The notes below the pieces were generated by a model, which had not been told where the DNA came from, did no database searches, and saw only the letters and a list, made by a program, of their open reading frames with translations. 64,000 nucleotides of DNA from Mastigias papua. Taxonomy: Eukaryota; Cnidaria; Scyphozoa; Rhizostomeae; Mastigiidae. How positions within the stretch are numbered: position 1 is the first letter of the stretch; every line of letters starts with the position of its first letter. The stretch is taken from contig OZ025273.1 of assembly GCA_964019165.1 (NCBI GenBank), forward strand, positions 16,474,714 through 16,538,713, written 5' to 3'. The translations under genes were made by a program, and so were the position numbers. Shown here piece by piece: positions 8,296 to 20,000 of this stretch.

Positions 8296-9481
8296 ATGAA
8301 TTCGTGTTTTGCGAGAGCTAACATTTCCAATAATAGATTTTCCCCCCAACTTAAATTAGATGGACAATGGGAGGTCGCATTATATGATATGGCATTACAT
8401 AATAGCAAACCGAATAAAAACACCTGGTTGAGAAAATAATTACAAAGAGTGACTTTTCCACATTATCAGAAGTAGGAAAAGAATGGTCTGACCAGCATGT
8501 AGTACTATTTATGGTGAGGATTAAATTTGATAGAATGGTGAGACGATCATTTCTCGGAGGGGAAAGAGAGGTTGACTTCTTAGAGCCAGGAGATGTGGAC
8601 GCAACAGTTAAGCTTAGGAAGGCTTTAAAGCGTGTCAATATGGTAATAATCGGGGAATTGGTACACAAGCATCACCGTTTGATAAATGGAGTTATCAATT
8701 ATCTCCTAAAACACTTCTAGACACGCAAGAACAATATTTAGCTGTATCTAGCCAGTCGCTAATAGATTATTGGAAAATAGACTCAAACAGGAAACTAACA
8801 TTAACACACATTTGTGATTTATTAACAAAGTCTTTCAAACCAAAACGTGTAAAGGGAAGAAAATACATTGAGACAATATTCAAAAACACAACAGGAAAAC
8901 TGATTCTTATGCAACCACCATATTTCTATGTGCCAGAAATAAAGTATGTAAATGGATTTGTAAATATAACAACTCCCTGGTATGTGTATAAAGTATATCC
9001 TCATCCAGAGTTTCAAGCTATAGTTAATTTTCCATCACTCGACAGATGGGGTGACTGGTATACTATTTTTGAGAGAGAATTAATTAGGGTGCCACATTAT
9101 TTAAGAGGAACACAATACCTTACAGAGGGTGAAGGAGGAACATTGTATGAATTTAATACAGAGAAGTATTACATACGCACACCAACAACAGTGTTGCAAC
9201 ATTATATAGTAGATGATAATTTGGATGATGATAGTATGCAGTTACTTAAGATAAAGGTGCCCCATATTTTAGATGAAACAAAGGTTGGAGAAAATAGTGA
9301 ATCTTTGTTATGCATAACTAGGTGGGATGCTAGACAAGTATATAAAGAGTTCAAGGTTCCGTTATATATAGCACTCAGATATGTCACTATTGATGGTATT
9401 AATGTCGAAGTAACTAATTCGGAAGGAGATAAATTAATTGATGGTTTTGTGATTTTGCATTTCCGGAAAAAATATGAGTAG
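8296..9481 (+). pseudogene. Polinton penton/minor-capsid-like protein 1 (frameshifted)
   Basis: Starts at ATG 8296. The early strand LDGQWEVALYDMALHN is typical of the N-terminus of Polinton penton-like jelly-roll proteins. Shifted frames (stops near 8420) lead into 8511-8720, then about 8721-9481 carries the long C-terminal part. Its end (DGFVILHFRKKYE) matches the usual last strand of this family (compare LVLHFRK at 22380-22403). Known role: vertex/minor capsid component of the virion that Polintons are thought to make. The stop at 9479-9481 overlaps the ATG of the next ORF (9474), as in compact viral genomes. The first third is broken. Confidence 0.6.
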
Positions 9482-9653
9482 TAAATTGCGGAGCAATGTG
9501 TTCTATATGACTTTAACACCAACAGTACAATCAACAACACGGTCCCAATATGGATAAATGATGAGCGATCTCAGTACTCAGCTGCGAACACCTGTAAGAA
9601 TTAATCCTGCCAAGAAATGGAGAGCAACTCTGGCAAATATATCTATACCATTA
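9474..9653 (+). pseudogene. Second structural ORF, 5' piece (cut by Gypsy-1)
   Basis: ATG 9474 overlaps the preceding stop codon (ATGAGTAG). A short open frame is followed by a stop and a shifted frame with KKWRATLANISIP, again like the W-x-A-L strand of minor capsid proteins. Gypsy-1 inserted at 9653 and duplicated CATTA. The gene appears to resume at 14184 and, after the LINE and Gypsy-2, at about 16466-16853 and 21194-21370. That gives four pieces separated by three insertions (inference). Confidence 0.5.
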
Positions 9654-9791
9654 TGTCATGTATTGTGCAAGTAGAACTCCATTTTATATGCCCTTAGGGA
9701 AAACAATGATTGTATTAAGTTGAAGTTATTGAATTGAAGACTTAGTTGTTTACGCGGGAGCTAGGCCTGTTTACTGCGTCTGATCTACTCA
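9654..9791 (+). repeat. Gypsy-1 5' LTR
   Basis: 138 bp, starts TGTCATG and ends CTACTCA. I find no difference from the 3' copy at 14041-14178. Confidence 0.97.
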
Positions 9792-9793
9792 AC

Positions 9794-9806
9794 TGGCGAC
9801 GAGGAT
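9794..9806 (+). other. Gypsy-1 primer-binding site (tRNA-Ser GCU type)
   Basis: tggcgacgaggat, 2 nt after the LTR. It is complementary to the 3' end of metazoan tRNA-Ser(GCU) including CCA. The LTR end plus the start of the site (ctactcaactggcga) is repeated at 9817-9831. Confidence 0.75.
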
Positions 9807-9846
9807 AACCTAACAACTACTCAACTGGCGAGTAACTACGAAAGTT

Positions 9847-10746
9847 ATGATGTCTATGTTTGGTAATTTGGAACCATTCGAAGGAGGTGAATTTACAACG
9901 TACAAGGAGAGATTGGAAGCATTTTTTGTAGCGAATAATATTGGTATAGTGCCTGGTGGTGCGAATGATGCGGCTGTTCAAGCTGCAGACCGAAGAAAAG
10001 TTGCAGTTACAATTTCACTGATTGGGAAAAAAACGTATGCTACATTGAAAGATTTGTGTTTACCCGATTCGCCTGTTGGCAAGTCGTATAAGGTATTATG
10101 TGATCTACTGAGTGATTACTTCAAGCCAAAAGTTTCGGAGGTCGCTGACACTTACCGTTTTCATCAAGCTGTTCAAAACGAAAATGAGAGCGTTTTGGAA
10201 TATGCATATCGTTTGAAACATTTAGCTGTTCATTGCAATTTTGGCAATTTTTTACCTCGTGCGTTACGAGATCAATTTGTCGGAGGAGTAAGGAATCCTA
10301 GTACAAGAACAAAGTTGCTGTCCGAAGACAGAACTTTCGACCGTGCTGTACAAATTGCTACTGCAGATGAAGCTGCACAGAAAGAGGTAAAATTACTGCA
10401 ATCTCATTCCGCTACTGTTTCTGCTAACGTGAATTATGCGAAAGGAAGGCAGTTTCAAAGGAATTCAAAGGATAACAAAGGAAACACTACACGCAATGCG
10501 TCTGTTAATGAAAGACGTGTTCAAACAAAAACAACAGAATGTTATCGTTGTGGGTCTAAGAGCATTTTGCAAATCGATGCAAATTTATCAAATCTACTTG
10601 CCATTATTGCCGTAAGGAGGGGCATTTACAAAAAATGTGTCAAAAGAAAAAACGTGAGAGAAAAACCGTTTGCCAAGTTGATAAAGTGGATGGTTTCAAA
10701 GAAGAAGAATATGAATCAGACCAATCTGTGTATATGTGTCATGTGA
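9847..10746 (+). pseudogene. gag: Gypsy-1 Gag with frameshift in the zinc-knuckle region
   Basis: ATG 9847 opens a capsid-like helical domain (residues about 1-175, including FHQAVQNENESVLEYAYRLKHLA, typical of Gypsy capsids). A basic segment rich in Asn, Lys and Arg follows. The nucleocapsid should carry two CX2CX4HX4C knuckles. The first begins in frame (CYRCGS at about 10540), but a single-base loss near 10557 moves its second half, and the whole second knuckle, into the frame that continues into pol. The last 60 codons of the Gag frame are therefore out-of-frame sequence. Gag would form the virus-like particle and bind RNA. Confidence 0.9.
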
Positions 10747-13700
10747 CTACAAATGAAATTATTGGACCACAAGGAGTTTCTAATTATTCAATTAACGTCA
10801 ATATTGAAGGAGTAGCAATTCCAATGGATATTGACACTGGAAGTGCAGTCACCCTTCTCAAAAAGCAAGATTTCTTGAGATTACGAAATGCAAATTTGTC
10901 TACATTGGACCGCCCAAGTTTAATACTGAAGAGCTATACAGGAGATCTAATCACATGTTTTGGAGAAAAGAGTATGAAAGTTAAAATTGAAGATCAGGAG
11001 GCTGACGTCTTGATTCGTGTTGTTGATGGTCCAGGACCGTCATTGCTGGGAAGAGATCTGATGGAGAAAATTACACTACCTTGGAAAAGTATCTTCAAAA
11101 TCAGAGTGACAGTTGAAGACGTCATGGAAGATTGCGCTGATCTTTTTGACACTACAACTGTAGGAAAGCTTGAGGGAGTACAAGTCTCACTAAGAGTTAA
11201 TGACGAAAACCCAGTGTTTATGAAAGCAAGAACTGTACCGTTTGCCATACGTGAACGGTATGAAAAAGCTTTAGATAAATTAGAAGAAGATGGTATTATC
11301 GAGAAAGTGGAATTTTCTGAGTGGGCATCACCTACAGTTCCAATAGTGAAAGCTGATGGGAGTATACATATCTGTGGAGATTATTCATGCACTAGTAACA
11401 AGTTTTCTGTGTTGGAACAGTACCCTGTACCAATGTTAGAAGAGCTCATGGGAAAGTTACAAGGAGGAAAGAAGTTCACAAAGCTTGATTTATCAAAGGC
11501 ATATCATCAGTTGGAGTTAACACCCGAAAGCAAGAAATTTACTACAATCAATACGACAAAGGGATTGTATCAGTACAATCGCCTACATTTGGAGTTACAA
11601 GTGCTGTTACTATTTTCTAGCGCACAATGGAAAATCTTTTAAATGACGTACCCGGTTGTGTGGTGTATATTGATGACATCCTGATCACTGGAAGTTCAGA
11701 TGAGGAACATTTGCAAAACCTACGTCAAGTTTTAAATCGATTACAAGAGAAAGGCCTCAAACTGAAGAAGGACAAGTTTGATTTCATGTTGGACAAGGTT
11801 AACTACTTGGGGTTTGTTATCTCATCTACTGGAATCTCACCTACACAAGACAAAGTTAGAGCTATGCAAAAGGCCAAAGCTCCAAACAACGTTACAGAAT
11901 TACAAAGCTTTATTGGAATGGCTAACTACTTACGTCAGTTCATTCCTAACTTTGCTGAAATTATGTCACCATTGTACAAGTTATTACGAAAGAATATAAA
12001 TTGGAGATGGGGAGATGGAGAAGAACAAGCTTTTGTCAAGATTAAAGCATCTATTACGTCAGAGCAAGTATTACGTCACTACGACCCAAGTGCACCATTA
12101 GTGCTATACAAGTTGATGCATCATCACTTGGAGTTGGAGCTGTTATTTTGCAACCAGAAGATAGAACTTTGAAACCTGTAGCATATGCATCAAGGATACT
12201 TACAAATGCTGAAAAGAAGTACTCTCAGATTGAGAAAGAATCACTAGCAATAGTATTTGGAGTAACTAAGTTCAGGCAATATCTACTCGGAAGACATTTC
12301 ACTTTGAAAACGGATCACAAACCATTGATAACACTGTGTGGGGAACACAAGCCAATACCTCAGATGGCATCGTCTAGAATTAAACGCTGGACATTGCTAT
12401 TGACTGCTTACGATTATACAATTGAATCTGTACCAGGAAAGGAAAATTGCTGTGGTGATTTTTTGTCTCGAAATCCTGTTGAAGAACCACCTACAACTGA
12501 AGAGAAGGAAACTGTGCAAGTTCTTTTCACCCAAGAAGGAGTAATCAAATCTGATGTTGTTTCAGTTGAGACAAAAAGAGATCCTGTGCTTAGAAAAGTA
12601 CTATTTTACACGAGATTTGGCTGGACTGAAACACCCACTGAGGAATTATTTCCTTATTACAGTAAGAGGATAGATATTACTACTGAGGATAATACGTTAA
12701 TATGGAACGATCGTGTAATCATTCCTACTTCACTGAGGGAAATTCTACTAAATGATTTACATGCTGAGCATCTTGGAATAGTGAAAACCAAACAGTTAGC
12801 TAGGAAGTATGTTTGGTGGCCAATGATTGATCGAGACATTGAAAGCAAAGTAAAAGAATGTGTTGTCTGCCAAGAAACAGCTAAGAAACCATCTGACACA
12901 CAACAAGCCAAATGGTCATGGCCTGTAGGGCCATGGAAACGTCTGCACCTTGATTTTGCTGGCCCTTTCGAAGGAGTTTAGTGATCGTAGACGCGTATTC
13001 AAAGTATTTGGAGATTGTTCCTATGACAACCATTACTTCAAGTAACACCATTGCTGCACTACGACATTTATTTAGTCATTTTGGTCTACCAGATCATATT
13101 GTCACGGATAATGGAACACAATTCACAAGTAATGAATTTGGAACATTCCTATGTTTGAACAACATACTTCACACAAAGACAGCACCTGCACATCCTGCAA
13201 CAAATGGAATAGCCGAACGCTACGTGGGGCACTTCAAGGAAAAAATTACACAGATGAAGATAAGTAATGAACCATTACCAGTCAGATTGGATAAGTTTTT
13301 ATTCACGTATAGAGTAACGCCTACAACGATTGGAAAGTCACCTGCAGAACTTTTAATGAATCGACAACCCAAGACAAGATTCGATTTACTAAGACAGAAG
13401 AGTTTCCAAGAGACAAAGCAACAAGTTAAGATTTTCCAAGATAACTCAGAGTTCAAAGCTGATTTCAAACCGAGTCAAGCTGTATTTGTTTTAAATTTTG
13501 GTAAAGGGGCAAAGTGGTTACCTGGAATAATATTGAAAGAGATTAGCCCAAGAAATTTTGAAGTCCAAGTCGAGGACGTAGTTTGGAAAAGACACTGCAC
13601 ACAAATTAGACCAAGGTACATACCAACAACTTTACTAGATAGGAGAAAAGAGGAAGTTCAACCAACAGAGATTCCAACTACAACAGAAGAAAAAATTCCA

Positions 13701-13928
13701 GCTCCTGCCCCAGAACAAGAACCGAGTAACAAACCTACCATGTCAATACCTACACTGAAAGAAAAGAAGGACAAGGAAATGACAACTGAACAACCAATGG
13801 AAGCAAAAAATAGATCAATCACAAACAGAGATGCAGTAACAGAACCTAACATGACAGAAATTGCATCCGAACCAAGATACCCTCGCAGAGAAAGAAGAAA
13901 ACCAGATAGATTGGTGATAGAACATTAA
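10635..13928 (+). pseudogene. pol: Gypsy-1 Pol: protease, RT, RNase H, integrase (several lesions)
   Basis: Order along the sequence: aspartic protease (DIDTGSAVTLL, about 10830); RT fingers and palm (LDLSKAYHQLEL); a lost base near 11586 and TAG at 11618 just before the YIDD box (about 11666); a lost base near 12113; RNase H (DASSLGVGA, TDHKPL); integrase zinc finger (HAEH...CVVC, about 12760-12872); and integrase core (LDFAGPF; TDNGTQF; NGIAERYVGHF). A frame change at about 12978 splits the core after its first Asp. The tail (about 13640-13928) is rich in Pro, Glu, Thr and Lys. Family function: copying element RNA into DNA and inserting it. This copy cannot make an intact polyprotein. Confidence 0.93.
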
Positions 13929-14026
13929 ACTAATGATATTTGTTGTGATAGCTATACTGATCTGATTAAGTTTGTGTTAGTTTTTTATTTAAGGAAAAAA
14001 AGGAAAAACAATTGTGTGGAATATTT

Positions 14027-14040
14027 AAAAGGGGAGATAT
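14027..14040 (+). other. Gypsy-1 polypurine tract
   Basis: aaaaggggagatat directly before the 3' LTR, the usual plus-strand primer. Confidence 0.8.
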
Positions 14041-14178
14041 TGTCATGTATTGTGCAAGTAGAACTCCATTTTATATGCCCTTAGGGAAAACAATGATTGT
14101 ATTAAGTTGAAGTTATTGAATTGAAGACTTAGTTGTTTACGCGGGAGCTAGGCCTGTTTACTGCGTCTGATCTACTCA
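14041..14178 (+). repeat. Gypsy-1 3' LTR
   Basis: 138 bp, same sequence as the 5' LTR; followed by the CATTA duplication. Confidence 0.97.
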
Positions 14179-14530
14179 CATTAGATACAAAATTTAAATC
14201 ATGGAATATATAAACATCATTGGTTTCAATATATATGATGTGAAGCAGAACAGGATGGAGTTTTTGAGGAAAACCATTACTTTCTAAATACCAATGAATG
14301 GGATGATGTTACAGAGGTTGAGAAGGAATTCAATCGTAATCGAATTATTGGACATGATATATCCTTATGTAAAGTTGAAATTCCTATTGAGCTGGGTATA
14401 ACTGCTAATGAATTCATATATATTTTTTTAATAATAATTAATAATAATAACGAATTTTTTACCAGGATAAAACCTTCAACAATTATAAAATTGCTGTTAT
14501 CAATGTTTGTCATGTAAGAAGAAAGGTGCT
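14179..14530 (+). pseudogene. Second structural ORF, middle piece
   Basis: Resumes the Polinton sequence after Gypsy-1. A readable frame (about 14255-14516) contains NEWDDVTEVEKEF and a segment ending near VCHVRR in the adjoining frame. Its position and style fit the interior of the minor-capsid-like gene begun at 9474. It is interrupted by the LINE at about 14530. Confidence 0.4.
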
Positions 14531-16465
14531 TAAAAATAAAACATAAATATATTACAAATTGGAGGTCTAAAAAGCAGTTACATTATTATAAAATCTTATA
14601 CATATATATTTGTCATAATCCCTCTAAAGGCAAATACATTGCCAGACATCCTTGCAGTACGTGGTAGTTCATTAAAAGTCTTTCCACCCATGTAGAAGAA
14701 GCCCTTCCTCGCGTATTCAGTTCTTATCTGTGGAAGGCATACACTACATTTATTGTTCCTTGTGTCCTTGCAGTGATCTTGATATGTAAAGTATTGGCTC
14801 AAAGCATGACAGACATTGTTCTGTAGGACATTGTGTACTAACATGTAGGCTCTCCTTTTGATGGCATTTACTGCTGATATAACTTCGCATGTTCGCTTTT
14901 TTGCGATTATTTGCACTGCGCGATTGTGAAACGAGTTTAGCTTATTGTCTTGTGTCCTTGTCAGTTTCAGATTCAATATGCTGCAATAAGTGAGCACTGG
15001 TAATACCATTGAGCGGTAGATGGCTTTTACTGACTCTATGTCCCGATGATTTCTGATCTTTGCTAAGAGTCATAAATGACCCGAGGCCTTCTTATATTTG
15101 GCATCAAAATCACTGTTAAGATTTAGTGTAGAGTCTAGCTGCACACCAAGATACTTGTATGTTGGAGTGATGTTGATTTGACCATTTTCGTGTAATATGC
15201 ATAAAGGCTCTGTACATTTACGTATTCTCTGAGCTGTTCCAAATAACAGGGCTTCGGTTTTTCCTGTTTTCAGGTTGAGGATTAATTCATTGTCACTGAA
15301 CCAGGCAGAAAGTTCTGCCATGGCATTCAATACTCTTGTATTTATTTCTTTGATCTCTTTGCCAGCTACATAGATAACGGTGTCGTCTGCGTATTTTGTT
15401 ATGCTGGCACCTTTGGTGGAATAAGCGATATCATTGAAGAAGATAATGAATAGGAGAGGGCCTAGGATTGATCCCTGTGGCACCCCACTTATCATCTTTT
15501 GTGGACTAGAGAGAGAGCCATTGAACGATACTTGAGCATTTCGATTGAACAGATACTTTGTAAACCACTCAAGCTCAAGTCCATCTAGTCCATAGCTATG
15601 GAGCTTCGCTGTTAGCTTTGGATGGCTGATCGTATCGAAAGTCTAGCTGAGGTCAATGAACGTAGCACCAACCATGTATCCTTGATCAACGTTTTTGCGG
15701 ATATTATCGAGAAAAAGTGTTGCTGCCAGCTCCGTAGACATTTTCAGTCTGAAGCCAAATTGGAACTCAGACAACAACCTGTTTTCATCAAGGAATGTCA
15801 TGAGCTGCTGATGAAACAGTTTTTCAATAGTTTTAGATAGAACTGGCAGTATCGATATTGACCTATAGTTGTCGAGGCTTGATTTTGATCCCGATTTGTG
15901 CACTGGTATGATTCTTGCATTTGTCCATTGAGTAGGGAAAACGCCAGTGGAAAACGAGAGATTTATGATATGTGTTAGGGGCAACGATATGGCTGCTGCA
16001 GAGTCCGTTAATATCAAGCCCAGTCGATTTCGAACGTTTAACACCTTTGAGACACTTCTCAACGTCAGCACTGGTAACAGGTTGAAAAGTGAACCATTTT
16101 TCACTTTTATCTCTATCTTGCTTGGATTTTGCCATATGAAATCTCGTAAAGGGAACGCTTTCCATTTTATTTCGCTTATAACATTTGTGAAGAAAGAGCA
16201 GAAACCATTTGATATAGTGCTAGGATTATTTACCTGCTCTTCATTAATTTCGAAATTAATGATTACGTGTGAATTTTTTGGCTTTGACGGATAGATCGGT
16301 TTAATAGTTCTCCAGAATCTATTTGGATTTCCTGCATTTTCACTCAACAGCTTTCTATGATAAGAAGACTTTGCCTTCCTCACTGCTACATTGACTGCAT
16401 TTTGCTTCTCTTTATATGCTGCTAGGTCACTTTCTGCTCTTGTCTTACGAAACTTGTGCAATACC
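14530..16465 (-). mobile_element. LINE (CR1/L2/Jockey-like non-LTR), 5'-truncated, minus strand
   Basis: A minus-strand reverse-transcriptase gene of the non-LTR type, lacking its 5' part (endonuclease and ORF1). The junctions are judged from where Polinton reading frames stop and resume, so they are accurate to about 10-15 bp. No clear poly(A) or microsatellite tail and no target duplication were found. Confidence 0.8.
14596..16461 (-). pseudogene. LINE reverse transcriptase (C-terminal ORF2)
   Basis: Reading from 16461 downwards: linker with NPNRFWRTIKPIYPSK; RT fingers (STGLDI, then NYRSISILPVLSKTIEKLFH and FQFGFR); palm (VPQGSILGPLLFIIFFNDI, about 15490-15430); catalytic YADD (about 15392); thumb (YKYLGVQLDS). 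A C-terminal region ends near MGGKTFNELP. Most of it lies in one frame, but there are in-frame stops at 15640-15642 and 15070-15072 and two compensating frameshifts between about 16165 and 16000. The motifs place it in the CR1/Jockey group in the broad sense. It is dead. Confidence 0.88.
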
Positions 16466-16853
16466 TTATCTTATATATTTCAAGCAAGATATAGCAAAGG
16501 GAAGCACAGTGGGGTTTTGGTTGCACGGAAGAGTGGGTTATAAACTCCTTGGCATTAATACTGCTCAATTCAGAGGATCGATGTTTAATGGTTTTTTGAA
16601 TGAAACTCCAGTTGATAACATACCATACACGATACCAGTTAATGATGATGATGATACAATGGATATCTTAGTCACTGCAACTGATGATACAATTATGAAA
16701 AACAACCGCAACATCGAGATTTAAATTCATTAGACATAGAGAGGAGGATGGAAGTCGCATGATTGACATTGAATGCAGTATAATTGAAAACAATAAAATA
16801 GCTGGCATAAGCGGGAGGACAGGGCGATGTGTTGTTGATAATCTGCTAGATGG
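16466..16853 (+). pseudogene. Second structural ORF, third piece (before Gypsy-2)
   Basis: Frame 16470-16724 encodes GSTVGFWLHGRVGYKLLG and an acidic DDDD stretch before a stop. A neighbouring frame from about 16735 encodes IDIECSIIE and runs into the Gypsy-2 insertion, resuming at 21194. The IDIEC block resembles fragment A at 3964-4242. Interpreted as the C-terminal half of the minor-capsid-like gene. Confidence 0.45.
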
Positions 16854-17017
16854 TGTAAATTTGATGTCTTGTTATAGATCACGCAGGAAACAAAAACAAC
16901 GAGTATGCTTAGGCCATGCGGCTTTCTCACGCCAACAAAACTTGTATATAAAAACGATTACGTAATAATTCCCATAGAGAGTCTGGGTTTTAGTTCATGC
17001 AATGTCACTTTATTACA
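16854..17017 (-). repeat. Gypsy-2 3' LTR (left in the window)
   Basis: 164 bp; four substitutions against the right copy (I count aaac/aaaa, cacg/catg, aaacg/aaccg and aattc/aagtc contexts), about 97.6% identity. Confidence 0.97.
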
Positions 17018-17035
17018 TCACTCCCTTTTCTTTTA
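17018..17035 (-). other. Gypsy-2 polypurine tract
   Basis: The minus strand reads aaaagaaaagggagtga immediately before the 3' LTR. Confidence 0.75.
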
Positions 17036-17041
17036 GCATCC

Positions 17042-20000
17042 TTAACTTGGCAATATGTTGGAAGGTATTGCACGTCCGAATCTATCAGGTGGATTTCTTT
17101 GTCTTGTTGATCTCCGCACTATCGCTGGTGAAGAATGTCCTTGGTCTCTTTGTTCAGAATTATAACTTGGCAAATCATCATCATCATCAGAATCTGTATC
17201 CCAGTTTTCTGGTTTTGGTATTCTTTTGAAATGTGATATGTTGCGCTTGACTTTACGTTGATCTTTATTTACTGCAATTACCTGTGTTCCTTTCCTTTCA
17301 ACGACAATATACGGGTTTGTATCAAATCGTGTGGTCAGCTTGTTTTTCTTTTGCTGTTTTACCAATACAAAATCTCCGACTGCTATATCGCTATCTTTGA
17401 CCCGTCTTTTGACATCACTGTACTCTTTGTTGTAGTGCTGTTTCTTTTGGTCATTATTGCAGGCTTCTCTATGTCTATCAACGATCGATTTCCTTGGTAA
17501 CGTTGGCAATTTACCACAAATAGTACGATTGAAAAGAAGTTCTGATGGTGGAACTTTGGTGGTGCAGTGTGGCGTTAATCTGTATTGCAAGAGAAAACGA
17601 GACAACTCTTGTTGCCACACCCTCCCTTCTGCTCGTGCTGTTTGAATAGCTCTGCCAAGGGGCTGCATAAAGCGCTCAACTTCGGCATTGCCTTGAGGCC
17701 ATTGAAGAGTTGCAGGGATGTAATCAATGTCCAACAGTGACAGATATTTCTTAAATTCGTCAATGCTAAATGGGGGCCCATTATCTGTTGTTATTTGATT
17801 GGGTAAACCATGAACTGCAAAAGTTTTATCTAACTTTGGAATTATAGTTTTTGCTTTGGTTGATTTCACTATTTCTACAATTGGAAAACGAGAATATCGA
17901 TCAACAATTACTAACAGATATTCACCTGTTGGCATAGGTCCATAGAAATCAATGTGAATCTTTTGCCAGGGTCCAGTGGGCATTTTCGACATTTTCAGAG
18001 GTTGTGGGGGAGCTGGTTGTCCTACAGCTTGGCAAGGAATGCAACGATCAAGTGTATCTTTTGTAAGCTTGTCAATATCTGGAAACCAGACTTTCTCTCT
18101 CATCAAGGCTTTAGTCTTTGACAGTCCTTGGTGAGACTCATGGGCAATGTCGATAGCTCTTTGTCTAAGTGGAGCTGGTAGAACAATTCGTGTTCCACGT
18201 AATATAATGTTGTTTGGACCGATAGTTAGTTCATCTTTGACACTTTTAAATGGCTTGACATTGTCCATGTCCCAGCGATTTAGCTTTATTGCTGCTCTGA
18301 GACCTTTCATTTCTCTATCATCAATACATGCTTTGAGGATTTCCTCCATGGACATAGCTTTAGGGACGGCATTCATTGCGAGAAATTGAACATATTCTTC
18401 TGTGATCTTTTCTTGCGCTGAAACGCTTGCTTTTGTGGGATGCCTGGACATGTAATCAGCTGGGTTTGATGCACCTGATTTATAAACAACCGAGAAATCA
18501 TATGGTTGTAGGCGAAGAATCCAACGTTCAATTCTGGCAGATGTCTTGGCTTTATTGTGTCCATATATTGTCTCTAGAGGCTTATGGTCCGTTATCAAAG
18601 TGAATGAATGACCAAACAAATATAGGTGAAAGTGTTCAACAGCCCAGACAATACTCAGAGCCTCTTTCTCAGTTTGAGAATATCGTTTTTCTACTGAGGT
18701 TAAAGCTCTACTGGCATAGGCCAAAACACGATAATCTCCTGAATCTTTCGATTGTTGTGCCAAGATTCCAGAAACTCCAACTGGGCTTGCATCAACAGTG
18801 AGTATGGTATCTTTTGACTTGTCAAAATACGACATCACTGGAGCAGTTGTGAGGGCTGCTTTCAATTTGTTGAAGGCTTTCTGATGACTTTGTCCCCATT
18901 GAAAATATGCATTTTTCTTTGTCAGCTCTCGCAGAGGGCTAGTTATAGTTGCAAAATTTGGTATATACTTGGCGCTTTAGTTGGCCATGCCGAGTAAACT
19001 ACGCACCTCTTGAATGTTGGTTGGCACTGCAGCATTGCTGAGATCTTCCACTCACTTAGGGTCTGGTCGTGTGCCCTTGTCTGAAAAGATTTGTCCAAAA
19101 AATGAGAGTTCTGTTTGAAGAAAACTGCATTTGGAACTGTTCAGGACAAGACCCTTTTCTGACAATCTCTCTAGGCATGCGTCAAGTGCTCTGTCATGAT
19201 CTTCATGTGTGCTACCAAACACAAGAATATCATCAGCTATATTCTTAACTCCTTTGATACCCTGCAAGTGTTGTTGTAAGGTATGTTGGAACAACTCTGA
19301 AGCTGCATTCGTGCCATAATTCAAACGAGTATACCGGAAAAGGCCTAAATGAGTGCTGAAGGTTGTTATATGTCGACTTTGCTCATCAAGCTCAAGCTGA
19401 TGGTATGCTTGAGAAAGGTCAAGTTTGGAGAAGAGTTTGGCTCCATTTAGCTCATAGCTGATATCTTCGACAGTTGGAATCAAATGTCTTACACGTTTGA
19501 TGGCCATGTTAGCCATTCGCATATCCACACAAATACGAACTGACCCGTCCTTTTTTGGAACTGCTACGATTGGAGAAATCCAAGGGGTTGGCTGGGTGTC
19601 AGGAACTGGTTCTATAATTCCGTCATTTTCGAGATCTTTTACCGCTTTTTCTACTTTGTCACGTATGTGATATGGAATTTTCCTTTGAGGCTGCGCTTGG
19701 GGAATCACCTCAGGATCTATGTTTAATGTCAGGGAATGACCTTTGAGCTTTCCAATACCGGTGAAAACTTCTGGATACTTGTTGACAATCTTTTGCACTG
19801 CTTTGTTGCTTGTCGTAGCTGAAAGTTTCTTCTGGATTTCATTCAAATGAAAACTAACAAGTCCTAAATCTTGAGCTGTTTGCGAAGAAAATAGGCATCC
19901 ACTGTTGTGATTATTTACGACATAGAACGTGCATGTCGTGTATCGTCTGGGTGTTTCCACGAGGGCATCGAATTTTCCGAGAAATCTTACTGGCTTGGTC

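Larger units (their letters stand above)
9654..14178 (+). mobile_element. Gypsy-1: full-length Ty3/Gypsy LTR retrotransposon, coding region broken
   Basis: 4525 bp bounded by identical 138-bp LTRs (TG...CA) and the 5-bp target duplication CATTA (9649-9653 and 14179-14183). A primer-binding site follows the 5' LTR and a polypurine tract precedes the 3' LTR. Coding order is Gag (two zinc knuckles), protease, reverse transcriptase, RNase H, integrase with a charged tail. The order RT-RNase H-integrase is that of Ty3/Gypsy. At least four frameshifts and one in-frame TAG inactivate it. Confidence 0.97.
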
